Shown here: one piece after another, positions 33,616 through 41,802 of the stretch | Layout of the letters: the number at the start of each line of letters is the position of its first letter | Numbering within the stretch: position 1 is the stretch's first letter | Assembly: GCF_026242055.1 (NCBI RefSeq) | Contig: NZ_JAPJDL010000029.1 | Coordinates: forward strand, 57,611 to 121,610 | Length of the DNA: 64,000 bases | DNA from: Lentzea sp. NEAU-D7 | Lineage (GTDB): Bacteria; Actinomycetota; Actinomycetes; Mycobacteriales; Pseudonocardiaceae | Direction of reading: 5' to 3' | Notes under the pieces: generated by a model | Told to the model about the DNA's origin: nothing | The model's input: only the letters and a program-made list of their open reading frames with translations | Database searches by the model: none | Translations under genes and position numbers: made by a program

Positions 33616-33850
33616 ACGGTACGCACTAGTCCCTCCCCTACACGCACGTGCCGTGAACTGCAGATATCCGCCACCGTTCCGATCACACATCGCCGTCGGC
33701 GCCGCGGCAGTGACGCCCGATGAAGCGCCGGCCCGGCGCTCTGGCTTCAATACGCCTACGCATCACTGGTTACCCAGAGAGTGATGTGCACATCGCGCCG
33801 TCGCTACAGGAAAATTCGCAGTTTCTTCACGCCAAGCGAAATAGCAGCTC

Positions 33851-34750
33851 TTACTCCAGAAGAAGCCCGCTGCATTCAACAATTGGCGTGATCTTGTCAG
33901 AAAGCAAATGCACAAATCTGTCCCACTCGCGAGGATCTTGACTCGGCTCTTCCACGAGAGGTAGCGAAGGACTGAGAGTACTCACATCACGCCGCTCCCC
34001 GATGGGTACGGATAGCCAAGCACTGGCATCACCCCAACCCTGCCCATCGAGGTACGTGGACCCTTCAGCAGCCAGATTCCAGGCTAGCGGCGGAAAGTAG
34101 ACGGCAGCATCAGACAGTAAGTACTCGATGACACCACTCCGCGTCTCGATGACCTTCATCGAGTGCATTGCTCCTGTGAGGCGGCCAACCGTACCCCGAG
34201 CCAGAGCAAACCTAAGACGGAGCTCCTGCGGAAGAACAAGGTCTCCAAAACCCTCCAGCAAACCTTCCGCAAGATCCGGGAACCGATCGCGAAGAATATG
34301 ATTAACGCCAAATAGACCCATCAGGATCGACCGGGCCACCTCACCTGGACTGCACATAACAGCAGGAAGAAACATCCGATCACTAGGCACCAAAACGAAA
34401 CCAGAAGCCCAGCATCGCTTAAGACCGTGGGCCAATTCGGCGTACGCTGGGTCCCATTTTCCCGCAGCGGTATTACAGGTCTGACAGAGTCCAAAAACAT
34501 ACATACCGCCAGCAGACTTCCGACCCACCACCTGTGTCCGTAGCCCGTCTGCGGTCTTCACTCGAAGGTAATGCCGCTGAACGCCATGATCATTCCCTGC
34601 CGCCTGAGGTGGCACGTGGGTTCGACTTAGCTTCCCCTCAGCCCCGCACAGGCCGCAGGGTCCATCGTCTCCCTTTCGACGCAGCAGGCCGACGTCAGTG
34701 GGCACGTCCTTCTCCGCACGGTTGGCACGGTTTCGTGCCCCTTTACTCAT
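33851..34750 (-). CDS. HNH-like zinc-binding protein
   Basis: A 299-aa protein with a putative zinc site near the N-terminus: CGLC (C32, C35), H45 in LSRTHVPP, and CQTCN (C89, C92, N93). The Cys-x-x-Cys...His...Cys-x-x-Cys-Asn layout resembles HNH endonuclease cores, where the His after the first knuckle and the Asn after the last are functional, but I cannot confirm the ββα-metal fold. The remaining ~200 residues (FGVNHILRDRFPDLAEGLLE) match nothing I know. It starts with a basic MSKGARNRANRAEKD. It is transcribed away from the AlbA_2 gene. A nuclease effector of a defence module is plausible. Confidence 0.6.
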   Translation of the reverse strand: MSKGARNRANRAEKDVPTDVGLLRRKGDDGPCGLCGAEGKLSRTHVPPQAAGNDHGVQRHYLRVKTADGLRTQVVGRKSAGGMYVFGLCQTCNTAAGKWDPAYAELAHGLKRCWASGFVLVPSDRMFLPAVMCSPGEVARSILMGLFGVNHILRDRFPDLAEGLLEGFGDLVLPQELRLRFALARGTVGRLTGAMHSMKVIETRSGVIEYLLSDAAVYFPPLAWNLAAEGSTYLDGQGWGDASAWLSVPIGERRDVSTLSPSLPLVEEPSQDPREWDRFVHLLSDKITPIVECSGLLLE

Positions 34751-34803
34751 AAGATGAGATTTTACCCCGATGACAACGATTCGCTAGTGATCCGACCGGG
34801 GGC

Positions 34804-36435
34804 TTGTCAAAATTCACTCGCTCCCGAGCCGCGTCAAGTCTAGGCTCCAGCCGACGTCCCCACGTGGAGGCGGAAGATCCTGGCGCGAAGGCGGTGTCCG
34901 AGGTGGCAGTAGTAGTCGAGCCGACCGTGACCGCAGAGAAACTGACGGCCTTGCTGGCTGAACAGTGCGAGCAGTTCTGCCTTGACTACAAGTCGACGCT
35001 CAACCTCGGCAAGGGGCATGTCGAGGATCTTGTCGAACTAGCCAAGGACGTCGCCGCGATGCAGTCGAACCCAGACGGCGGCTACATCGTGGTAGGCGCG
35101 GACGACCGAGGCAATATCATGCCCGGACCCTCCGGCGGGTTGACCGCAGAGCTAGCGAAGCACCTTGATGAAGCGACACTGCGACCAAAGCTGGAAAAAT
35201 ATCTCAGCGCGCCTGTGATCCATTCCGCCTGCCACGAGATCGGGCAGCACCTAGTGGGGCTCATTTACGTCGCGCCAGACCCGTACGGATGGTCTGTCAT
35301 CCACACCACTGGGGTGTATCTGGATTCCAAGGGACGATCGAAGACGGTGTTCCGAAGTGGTGACGTACTGGTCCGGCATGGAACGAGTAGCGAGCGATGG
35401 AACGACAACGACCGCGACCGGCTCGTCAGGCAGATCGTCGCACGCAGCAAGGAGGCATGGCGTAAGGAAATCACCGAGGAATTTGCAGCCCACCTGGCGA
35501 CGATGAGCACCGTCGGCCAACTCGCGAATGCCCCTACCTCGGCGATCGATTGGAAGCTCGATGCCGACACCTACGAACAGGTTCTCACCGAACTGCTTCG
35601 CCGAGAAGACGACATTCCCTTGCGTCACTTGCTGATCCGCACCCTTCAGGACGCTGCCGTTCTGCTCGCTTCCGATCAGGACGAGCTACGAAGATTGCTC
35701 GACCGGCTCACCACGTTTGCCGCACTCAGCATCGAGTACGAACGTGAAGCCTGGCTGGGCCGCGTTGTCGAGGTGCTGGTACGCATCTACGAACTCGGCT
35801 TCGATGAGTACGGACATGGTCGTGACAGCGACCCAATAGTGGTTCGGCTATGGCTCGACGTCACCACAAGGGTGTATGCGCTTGGCGCACTCGCGGTCCG
35901 TCGCCAGGCTTGGTTCACAGTCCGATACCTTGCAGTTCAGGAGCCACCCGGAGAAGCCAGAAGGCACTGGGGAACATGGCTGCGCCACGCTACCGTCATG
36001 GCGTTTCGGGCTCGAGTCTTCGAGACCGAGGAAAAGGCTGGCCTTCTCGCCCGCGCTCACAACGTGATCCGCGAGATGGGCGCCTTGCGCCCAGACGTTA
36101 CCTCGGAGTCGCCGGCGGTTCTGAACAGCTTGTGCCAGTTCGATGTCTACGCGGCGTTGGCAGTCATCGGCGTCCGCGGCAAGGTCAGCCACGGCAACTT
36201 TTACACCCACTTTGCCCGGTACTACTCACCGCGCAGCACTCCAGCGTTCGAGACGATAGTGACCGATGCCAAGGTCCGAGCTGCGCTGTTCGACGGCGAT
36301 GATCAACTACTTGCCGACGCGATCCGAGAGGTCGTCCGCATGGCGAGCAAGGAGTCCTTCTACTTCGACGGCTGGGACGGTCTGCAGTCTCCCGCGGTCG
36401 AGAGGTTCGTCCAAGTGCACGCCAGCTCGCGCTAG
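34804..36435 (+). CDS. AlbA_2/Schlafen-type putative DNA-binding protein
   Basis: About 543 aa at most. An AlbA_2 (Schlafen-like, divergent AAA_4) domain occupies about residues 50-200: FCLDYKSTLNLGKGHVEDLV, then VAAMQSNPDGGYIVVGADDR and GDVLVRHGTSSERW. The C-terminal ~330 residues are helical and without motif (ADTYEQVLTELLRREDDIPL). The start is uncertain: TTG 34804, GTG 34864 or GTG 34893 all give the whole domain. AlbA_2 proteins act as nucleic-acid-binding regulators or as parts of antiphage and RNA-cleaving systems. It is divergent from the HNH-like gene, with about 50 bp between them. Confidence 0.7.
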   Translation: MSKFTRSRAASSLGSSRRPHVEAEDPGAKAVSEVAVVVEPTVTAEKLTALLAEQCEQFCLDYKSTLNLGKGHVEDLVELAKDVAAMQSNPDGGYIVVGADDRGNIMPGPSGGLTAELAKHLDEATLRPKLEKYLSAPVIHSACHEIGQHLVGLIYVAPDPYGWSVIHTTGVYLDSKGRSKTVFRSGDVLVRHGTSSERWNDNDRDRLVRQIVARSKEAWRKEITEEFAAHLATMSTVGQLANAPTSAIDWKLDADTYEQVLTELLRREDDIPLRHLLIRTLQDAAVLLASDQDELRRLLDRLTTFAALSIEYEREAWLGRVVEVLVRIYELGFDEYGHGRDSDPIVVRLWLDVTTRVYALGALAVRRQAWFTVRYLAVQEPPGEARRHWGTWLRHATVMAFRARVFETEEKAGLLARAHNVIREMGALRPDVTSESPAVLNSLCQFDVYAALAVIGVRGKVSHGNFYTHFARYYSPRSTPAFETIVTDAKVRAALFDGDDQLLADAIREVVRMASKESFYFDGWDGLQSPAVERFVQVHASSR

Positions 36436-36636
36436 CTGGGGATGCGTCACATACTGCCGCCACACGGCGCATCGCAACGATCGATCGAATGAAGACCCTC
36501 TTTGATCATCGCTGCAGCCATCTGCCAACACGTCTCCGTTCGGCTTCTTCTGTAGCTTTCCCGTCCGGCCCTAGACATACTTACCCCTCCCCTACTGGCG
36601 AGACACAGCGAACCAGACGACTCGGGTGAGGAATCG

Positions 36637-38136
36637 ATGGATCCAATCCAATCGTCAACATTGGACATGCTCCACTTCGAACAAGCAGCTACTGCGGAAG
36701 CAGAGGCCTGGCGGAATCTGCTACCTCCGGAACCTTGGCTAGAAACCGTCAAGAAGCACCCCGAGATTTTCGGAGAGTACGCTCGATTCCGACTTGAAAC
36801 AGGTATAACTAATGCACCTTCCGTAGTATCGCGCGCTCGTAAACCCCACCAGCAGACTCGCCCCGTGCCTATACTTGGAATTCCGGAAAGGATTACTTAT
36901 CGAGCCCTATGTCACGAGATTCTCGATGGCATATCTCCTTCCGATCGATCGCAGGAGGCCTATAAGTCTTTTATCTCAGGGCCGCTAAGGTCAGCATTCG
37001 ATGGAAAACGTACTATGCAGCTCGAAAGTGCGCGAATTCAATACGTCATAGAGTCGGACATCGCCGCATTCTACGAGTACGTCGACCACTCGCGTTTATT
37101 AAGCGAAGTGCAGCTTCGCACGTTCAAGGTTGACCTACCACGACTTCTAATAGGGCTGCTGGAAGAAATACAAGGACGCCCATTTGGATTGCCACAGTTG
37201 CTCGATCCTTCCGATGAACTATCAGAAATCTACGCTCGCATCATCGAGCGCGAACTGCGCCGACGCGGGATTGAAGTATGGCGTTACAACGATGACTTTC
37301 GAATCGCCGCAGCTACCTACGAGGAAGCCCAAGCGCACGTAGAGGCCCTAGCACATGAAGCTAGCGCAGTCGGGCTTATCTTGAATGAGCGAAAGACTCG
37401 AATCACTAAGTTCAGCACCTACTTCTGGAAAAACTGGATAGAGTCTCCAAGCGAGGGCGACATCGAGTTCAAGCCGGAGTTGGTCAAGATTTCGAATGAT
37501 TACGGCGATTTGGAGGACGACGAACTCACAGCGGTTGGCCACAAGACTTTCGAGAAGCTCGATTTAGAACCTGGCGAGCGCGGATACTTGGACCTTTCCA
37601 ATCTCACGCCAGACGAGAATCACGAGCTCAGCCGCGCAATCGGAATCCTTACCAAGCAATCTGACTCGTTCGGGCTTGCTCACATCGCAAGGCTATTCGA
37701 GTACGCGCCTTTCTTAAGCCATCGACTAGGCATGTATATGATAGCGCTTCACGAAGCCGGAACAGACATAGGCCCAACCTGGGACAAACTGATTACTCGA
37801 ACAGACTTTTTCAATGCATGGCAGCGACTCTGGCTGGTGCATGTTGCGCGTGTGTGCAAGCTTCTTAGCGCGCGAGTACGTCGCGGATGGGTTAAACGTC
37901 AACGAACAGACGTCGATCCACTACTTAAGGCTGAAGCAACACTCACTCTTGCCCCCTACAAGTTAGTGAATTTCGACGAGATCGATCGCGCGATTAGGAC
38001 CGAACCTGAAGCACTAATCGCCTGGTACGCCTTGGCGGCAAAGTCCATCCCTAACGTCAATCAGCAGAGGATCGCAGCCCTAAAGGAAGGAAATAAGCTG
38101 GTCGAACTGTTACTATATCGCACACCAAAGAAGTAG
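36637..38136 (+). CDS. Reverse transcriptase of the defence-associated (UG/Abi-like) type
   Basis: A 499-aa RNA-directed DNA polymerase. Motif A is VIESDIAAFYEYVDH (about 137-151) with the metal Asp, motif B GRPFGLPQLLDPSDELSEIY (from 180), motif C WRYNDDFRI with Y217-N218-D219-D220, and motif D ASAVGLILNERKTRI. There is no maturase or intron domain; the C-terminal ~230 residues are helical (ELSRAIGILTKQSDSFGLAH), as in the UG/Abi class of antiphage RTs. At least six TTA leucine codons (37096, 37099, 37564, 37714, 37963, 38110) and AT-rich DNA mark recent transfer. The next gene, an HEPN protein, starts 5 bp after the stop. Confidence 0.88.
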   Translation: MDPIQSSTLDMLHFEQAATAEAEAWRNLLPPEPWLETVKKHPEIFGEYARFRLETGITNAPSVVSRARKPHQQTRPVPILGIPERITYRALCHEILDGISPSDRSQEAYKSFISGPLRSAFDGKRTMQLESARIQYVIESDIAAFYEYVDHSRLLSEVQLRTFKVDLPRLLIGLLEEIQGRPFGLPQLLDPSDELSEIYARIIERELRRRGIEVWRYNDDFRIAAATYEEAQAHVEALAHEASAVGLILNERKTRITKFSTYFWKNWIESPSEGDIEFKPELVKISNDYGDLEDDELTAVGHKTFEKLDLEPGERGYLDLSNLTPDENHELSRAIGILTKQSDSFGLAHIARLFEYAPFLSHRLGMYMIALHEAGTDIGPTWDKLITRTDFFNAWQRLWLVHVARVCKLLSARVRRGWVKRQRTDVDPLLKAEATLTLAPYKLVNFDEIDRAIRTEPEALIAWYALAAKSIPNVNQQRIAALKEGNKLVELLLYRTPKK

Positions 38137-38141
38137 GCCTA

Positions 38142-38708
38142 ATGAATACCATTGATCCAAAATGGTCCATAACGGACGACGCGCTCTCCCTTATTCTTCA
38201 CGCCCAGAGTGGCCTCATCAAAGCCGGATATGCGGCAAACCAGGATGCAATCCTGATGCAGGTCGGCAAACTTGGAGGTGAGATGGCGAGCGCACTTGTG
38301 CGTCGCGAGACCGCAGTTCTTCGTCTCATATCGACAGTTGAGGCCTACGCAAACGCTGCTTCCGAATTCTTCTTTTTCTCACAGGGACTTCCTGCACCGA
38401 AAATGCCTTTCACCTGGCCGGCGCGAATTAGACACTACGCAAATGAACACTCTATCGACCTTGAAGCGTGCGACAGCTGGAAGCAAGTTAAGGCAGGCAT
38501 CGATCTACGCAATTGCCTTGCCCACGGCCTAGGCAACCTCACCGATCTGCTGACGGCAGACCAAGCGCTTGGAAGTCAAATGAAGCATATCGACGTCAAC
38601 ATCGGAGGCAACAGGATGCATACAACGAACGCAACCGTCCCAAAACTCAGCCAGGGCTGTCGCCAGTTTGTTCTTTGGCTAGAAGAGCAGCTTGTCAGCC
38701 AGATCTAG
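38142..38708 (+). CDS. HEPN-domain protein, putative RNase partner of the RT
   Basis: A 188-aa helical protein. The motif DLRNCLAHGLGN contains Arg123-x4-His128, the R-x4-H catalytic signature of HEPN ribonucleases. It is preceded by a long helix (RETAVLRLISTVEAYANAAS) and followed by a C-terminal helix (LSQGCRQFVLWLEEQLVSQI). HEPN nucleases are common toxins and defence effectors, and in AbiA an RT is fused to an HEPN domain. Here the two are separate genes with a 5-bp gap, surely co-transcribed. RNase activity is inferred from the motif only. Confidence 0.75.
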   Translation: MNTIDPKWSITDDALSLILHAQSGLIKAGYAANQDAILMQVGKLGGEMASALVRRETAVLRLISTVEAYANAASEFFFFSQGLPAPKMPFTWPARIRHYANEHSIDLEACDSWKQVKAGIDLRNCLAHGLGNLTDLLTADQALGSQMKHIDVNIGGNRMHTTNATVPKLSQGCRQFVLWLEEQLVSQI

Positions 38709-38973
38709 CGAATGACTAAACTCTCGCGCTTTTTGCATTTAGCGAGATAGTCGTCGTCTGCCGGAAGGCAGGAAGACACGCCAAACGGGTTACTCCGCGC
38801 CACTTCGCACGCGAATTCTTGCCTTTCTTGAAATAGCGGCTGCGAGAAAATTGTCGAACAGCGCCCTGGGCACCAATCGCTCACTCCGCAGAAACTAACG
38901 ACTCTCACAGCTAGCGACGTCGAGCAGAGACGTCACACGTCTACTTGCGCAGCAACTAGCGTTGCGCGCCAAC
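38709..38973. other. AT-richer gene-free stretch after the RT/HEPN operon
   Basis: 265 bp with no gene I can support. GACGTC occurs twice around GAGCAGA (about 38919-38937) and forms a short hairpin; TTGCGC-like words recur near 38945-38980. Some RT defence systems use an adjacent non-coding RNA template, so the region deserves a structural look, but I see no clear conserved fold. Confidence 0.35.
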
Positions 38974-39168
38974 TCAAGGTTTGAATCCATCGGATTTGGC
39001 GTGCGCAAGGAAGCAAGTCCACACATGCGCCGTGATGGTAACGGATATGCCCGCAGGATCTTTGCTATCCCGCACTGCGGTCTCAGCTTCGCCGACGGCG
39101 AGCTCAACGCAGTTGTTGTCGGGTGCGGTGTAGCTGGACTTGCGCCACGTCTTCTCAGGGTTCGTCAT
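38974..39168 (-). CDS. DUF397 protein
   Basis: A 64-aa DUF397 protein: TWRKSSYTAPDNNCVELAVG, then VRDSKDPAGISVTITAHVW. DUF397 proteins occur as small partners of XRE/DUF5753 regulators in actinomycetes, where pairs such as Scr1/Scr2 or BldB-like systems influence development and antibiotic production; toxin-antitoxin behaviour has been suggested. It overlaps the upstream XRE gene by 14 bp, so they form one unit. Confidence 0.88.
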   Translation of the reverse strand: MTNPEKTWRKSSYTAPDNNCVELAVGEAETAVRDSKDPAGISVTITAHVWTCFLAHAKSDGFKP

Positions 39169-40033
39169 GTCGCTGGAGTCTCTCCTTGAAGAGTTCAGCC
39201 TGGTCGCGGATGATCTTGAGCGACTCTTCGGGCGTGAAGGCCAGCTTCTCCGCGATCTCGTTGAACGACTTGCGGAACTTGTCTACGTCAACGTCATTCT
39301 CCACCCACCGACCACCTCCCCTGGTCTCCAGGTAGACGACGTCAGGGAAGTCCTCGTCGTCGAAGCTCAGGATGGTCACGCCGTCGATGGCGTAGGCGCC
39401 GGCGGCCTCGCCGATCACCTGGATCGTCACGTTCAGGAGAGCCGCGGACGCCTGCAAGTGGAGCATCTGCGCGTACATGGCGGCCGGGCCGCCAACTGCG
39501 CGGCGGAGAGCTGCGATATCGATCAGGAAGTGCGCTTGCAGCGGAGCGTCGCCGTGCAGCCGCATCTGGCGGCTTTGCCGGGCGGCGACGGTGCGGTTAG
39601 CGGGAACCTTCGGGTTGACGAAGAGGTGCGCCGCCTCGCGGAGAGCGAGCGTGTACTCCGGGACCTGCAGCATGCCTGGGATCCAGACCGCTTCCACCTG
39701 CTTCAGTTTTGAGGCGTCAGCTTCGGCACGGGCGTATGAGCGCGCCGCCTGGTTGTACGCGGCTGGGTGTTGGACGCGCGTGCTGTCCTGCTTAGCGTCT
39801 TCCCAGTACTCGGTTGCCTTGCGCCGGCGGTCTTCGTCCGCTTCTACGAGGTCGAGGGACAGGCCGAGGTCGGCCCAGCCGAGGAGGTTCGTGCCGTTCA
39901 GACACTTCGAGAGGTGCGCCTCGGTCTTGCGGAGTTCGCTCGCCAGGTAGCTGAGGTCCTTGCCCGCGTCCTTGCGCAGCTGATCGAGCAGGCGGCCCAG
40001 CTTGGACTTCCTGTACGTCTTGTCGCTCGGCAC
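39155..40033 (-). CDS. XRE-family regulator (HTH + DUF5753)
   Basis: A 292-aa regulator. Start GTG 40033 is preferred because AGGAGG (complement of 40041-40046) is 7 nt upstream; the longer frame lacks this. The N-terminal helix-turn-helix is about residues 10-65 (LGRLLDQLRKDAGKDLSYLA). The C-terminal DUF5753 is recognisable from VEAVWIPGMLQVPEYTLALR, MRLHGDAPLQAHFLIDIAAL and VTIQVIGEAAGAYAIDGVTI. It is paired with the downstream DUF397 gene. Confidence 0.9.
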   Translation of the reverse strand: MPSDKTYRKSKLGRLLDQLRKDAGKDLSYLASELRKTEAHLSKCLNGTNLLGWADLGLSLDLVEADEDRRRKATEYWEDAKQDSTRVQHPAAYNQAARSYARAEADASKLKQVEAVWIPGMLQVPEYTLALREAAHLFVNPKVPANRTVAARQSRQMRLHGDAPLQAHFLIDIAALRRAVGGPAAMYAQMLHLQASAALLNVTIQVIGEAAGAYAIDGVTILSFDDEDFPDVVYLETRGGGRWVENDVDVDKFRKSFNEIAEKLAFTPEESLKIIRDQAELFKERLQRHDEP

Positions 40034-40119
40034 CCGGTTGCCTCCTCGCGCTGCGGAACTCGTGATCACCCTAGTCACGCGCAGGTCAGGGCAGGTTCAC
40101 ACGTTCCGGTTATCGCATC

Positions 40120-40137
40120 AGGGGTTAATTAACCCCT
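40120..40137. promoter_or_regulatory. 18-bp perfect palindrome, candidate operator
   Basis: AGGGGTTAATTAACCCCT is a perfect 18-bp palindrome with an AT centre. It lies in the divergent region between the XRE/DUF397 unit (start 40033) and the rightward small genes, and is the best operator candidate for the XRE regulator. Confidence 0.65.
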
Positions 40138-40267
40138 AATATAGTCGCTGTCGGCGGGATCCTTGGCCCCTTGTGGGAGCTGGTCTGGACGGGCGTGTCT
40201 GGGCTGGTAGCGCGCCACGCCCAATGGTTCCGTCGGCCCCAGGTCGGTCTGACGGAGGGTTCTGGCG

Positions 40268-40498
40268 ATGGAGCGTGTTGAGGATGTTGTTCCTGTCGTT
40301 GTGAACCTGACGTGGGCGCAGACCGCGGTGCTTTCGCGCGCTGCCGTGGTGGTCACTTCTGCCTTGGATTGCAGGGAGGCCAATGCTGCGGAGCAAGGGC
40401 TTCTGGTGTTCCGCCAAGCGGTTGCGCGTGCTTTCGCCAGCGACAGGACGTCGGAACCGGCCGAGCAGCCTCGGCCTTCCTGTCTCCGAGCCAGCTAG
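40268..40498 (+). CDS. Small hypothetical protein, 76 aa
   Basis: A short reading frame from ATG 40268 (MERVEDVVPVVVNLTWAQTA) with GGAGGGTTC 8-16 nt upstream. It is predicted mostly helical with no motif. Small ORFs at this position are common beside XRE/DUF5753 genes in actinomycete elements, which with the ribosome-site-like sequence is the main support. It is followed by another small gene 17 bp on. Confidence 0.4.
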   Translation: MERVEDVVPVVVNLTWAQTAVLSRAAVVVTSALDCREANAAEQGLLVFRQAVARAFASDRTSEPAEQPRPSCLRAS

Positions 40499-40515
40499 CC
40501 GAAGGGCGTGCTGCC

Positions 40516-41052
40516 ATGGGCAACCTGATCTTGTTTACCGAGCTGCGTCAGCGGCTTGTCGAGCATTTGGATCTAGTGTCGCGGATCGCTGCTGACGGTG
40601 ATGGTGCGTCCGCGTTGTCCATGGCACGGCACGAAATTCCGCGGTTGGTGGCCGCGTTGCGTGTGTTCGTCGACGAGCACCAGCCGGACGAGAACGGCTG
40701 GTGCAGGAAGTGTCGCGGCGGACCCGCTTGGCGGAGAGTGCCGGCGCCTTGCCGGATGTTGCTCGACGTTCATCTTGCCGCCCAGGCAGCGACTGCGACG
40801 ACGCACGAGCGCACGCATTGGCAGCCGAAGAGGCATCGGGCGCGAAGCCCACGGATCAAGAACAGGCTGATGGGACATGGCGCTACAACTGGTCAACGGG
40901 AGAGCAAGTCTGGAGGTCCGCGCCTTGAGCCGGACTGTGCTGGGCTGGCGTACGAGGCGCGACTGGTCGCTCTTGGAGTTGGGTGCTCGGGTTGGCTTCT
41001 CCACCGCGAAGTTGTCGCACCTCTGTCGAGCCGCCCAACGCATGTCTCCTAG
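40516..41052 (+). CDS. Small Cys-motif protein, 3' end uncertain
   Basis: From ATG 40516 the frame reads MGNLILFTELRQRLVEHLDL, then DEHQPDENGWCRKCRGG and VPAPCRMLLDVHLAAQ, a small-protein pattern with three closely spaced cysteines that could bind metal. After about residue 95 it becomes Arg/His-rich and runs 175 bp into the next gene in another frame. A different frame ends naturally at 40928 (LAAEEASGAKPTDQEQADG, then TWRYNWSTGEQVWRSAP) and its TGA overlaps a TTG start of the XRE gene. The true product may therefore end at 40928 after a frameshift. Treat the C-terminus as unresolved. Confidence 0.4.
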   Translation: MGNLILFTELRQRLVEHLDLVSRIAADGDGASALSMARHEIPRLVAALRVFVDEHQPDENGWCRKCRGGPAWRRVPAPCRMLLDVHLAAQAATATTHERTHWQPKRHRARSPRIKNRLMGHGATTGQRESKSGGPRLEPDCAGLAYEARLVALGVGCSGWLLHREVVAPLSSRPTHVS

Positions 41053-41800
41053 TGAAGTCGTCCTGGTCGGAGCTGCGTGCGGTGCATTCGATGACGAAGT
41101 TGAACTGTGCATGCGGGTTGCGCAGCGAGCCGTTGATCCCCAGATGTGGGATCGGATCAACGGCGACGCTTGGGCTCGGCTGACATGGACACCGTGGGAC
41201 GTTCTGGCCGAGGCGAGTGAACTGGTGATTGTGGCGGCGGAAACGCTGCCTGAGCTTGTGCGGACCAGCGGCTACCACGCCGCCCTTGTGGAGTCCGGTG
41301 CAGCGGCGAATGACATCGATCTTGCGAACCAGCAAGAGGCTCTCAGCCGCTTGAGAGTGGGCACCAAGCAGGCCGAGAAGCTGCGGCGGCTGAACGTTCG
41401 ACTGATCGTGACAGAGCAGGTGCTCAACGGCGGCGTTGGCGATTCGAGAGTGATAGCGGACCAGATGGAGCACCTGGAGGAGCTGGGCGGACTGCCTGGC
41501 TTTGAGCTTCGCCTCGTGGATGGCGATGTCGGCCCCTACTTCGGCATGGGCGTGTTCTTCACCTTGATGCGGTTCGTGGAGAAGCGGTTTGACGACGTCG
41601 TTCTCCTGCACACGCTGCACGGTGGCAGCACCTGGCTTGAGTCCGCTGCCGAGCGCGCTCCCTACGAACGAGTCCTTGTCGCGCTCCGCGATGTCGTGCG
41701 CACCGAGGAGCTGTCCTTGCTCTGGTTGAACGAGGCCTCGCTGCGGCTTCGGGATCCGGCACGGCGCTTGCAGCTGGTTACCGATCAGGCGAGGAGCTAG
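40925..41800 (+). CDS. XRE-family regulator (HTH + DUF5753)
   Basis: About 291 aa from TTG 40925, or 307 from ATG 40877. The helix-turn-helix is RRDWSLLELGARVGFSTAKL. The C-terminal DUF5753 shows LVIVAAETLPELVRTSGYHA, LNVRLIVTEQVLNGGVGDS and the terminal SLLWLNEASLRLRDPARRLQ. TTG 40925 is preferred because it overlaps a preceding TGA (TTGA). The gene ends 2 bp before the next XRE gene, so the two are co-transcribed. Confidence 0.8.
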   Translation: MSRTVLGWRTRRDWSLLELGARVGFSTAKLSHLCRAAQRMSPSEVVLVGAACGAFDDEVELCMRVAQRAVDPQMWDRINGDAWARLTWTPWDVLAEASELVIVAAETLPELVRTSGYHAALVESGAAANDIDLANQQEALSRLRVGTKQAEKLRRLNVRLIVTEQVLNGGVGDSRVIADQMEHLEELGGLPGFELRLVDGDVGPYFGMGVFFTLMRFVEKRFDDVVLLHTLHGGSTWLESAAERAPYERVLVALRDVVRTEELSLLWLNEASLRLRDPARRLQLVTDQARS

Positions 41801-41802
41801 GT

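Noticed and set aside
36637..38136. Group II intron reverse transcriptase or retron
   Set aside because: No maturase or HNH domain and no intron boundaries are visible. No msr/msd-type inverted repeats are recognised near the gene, and the long helical C-terminus fits UG/Abi RTs better.
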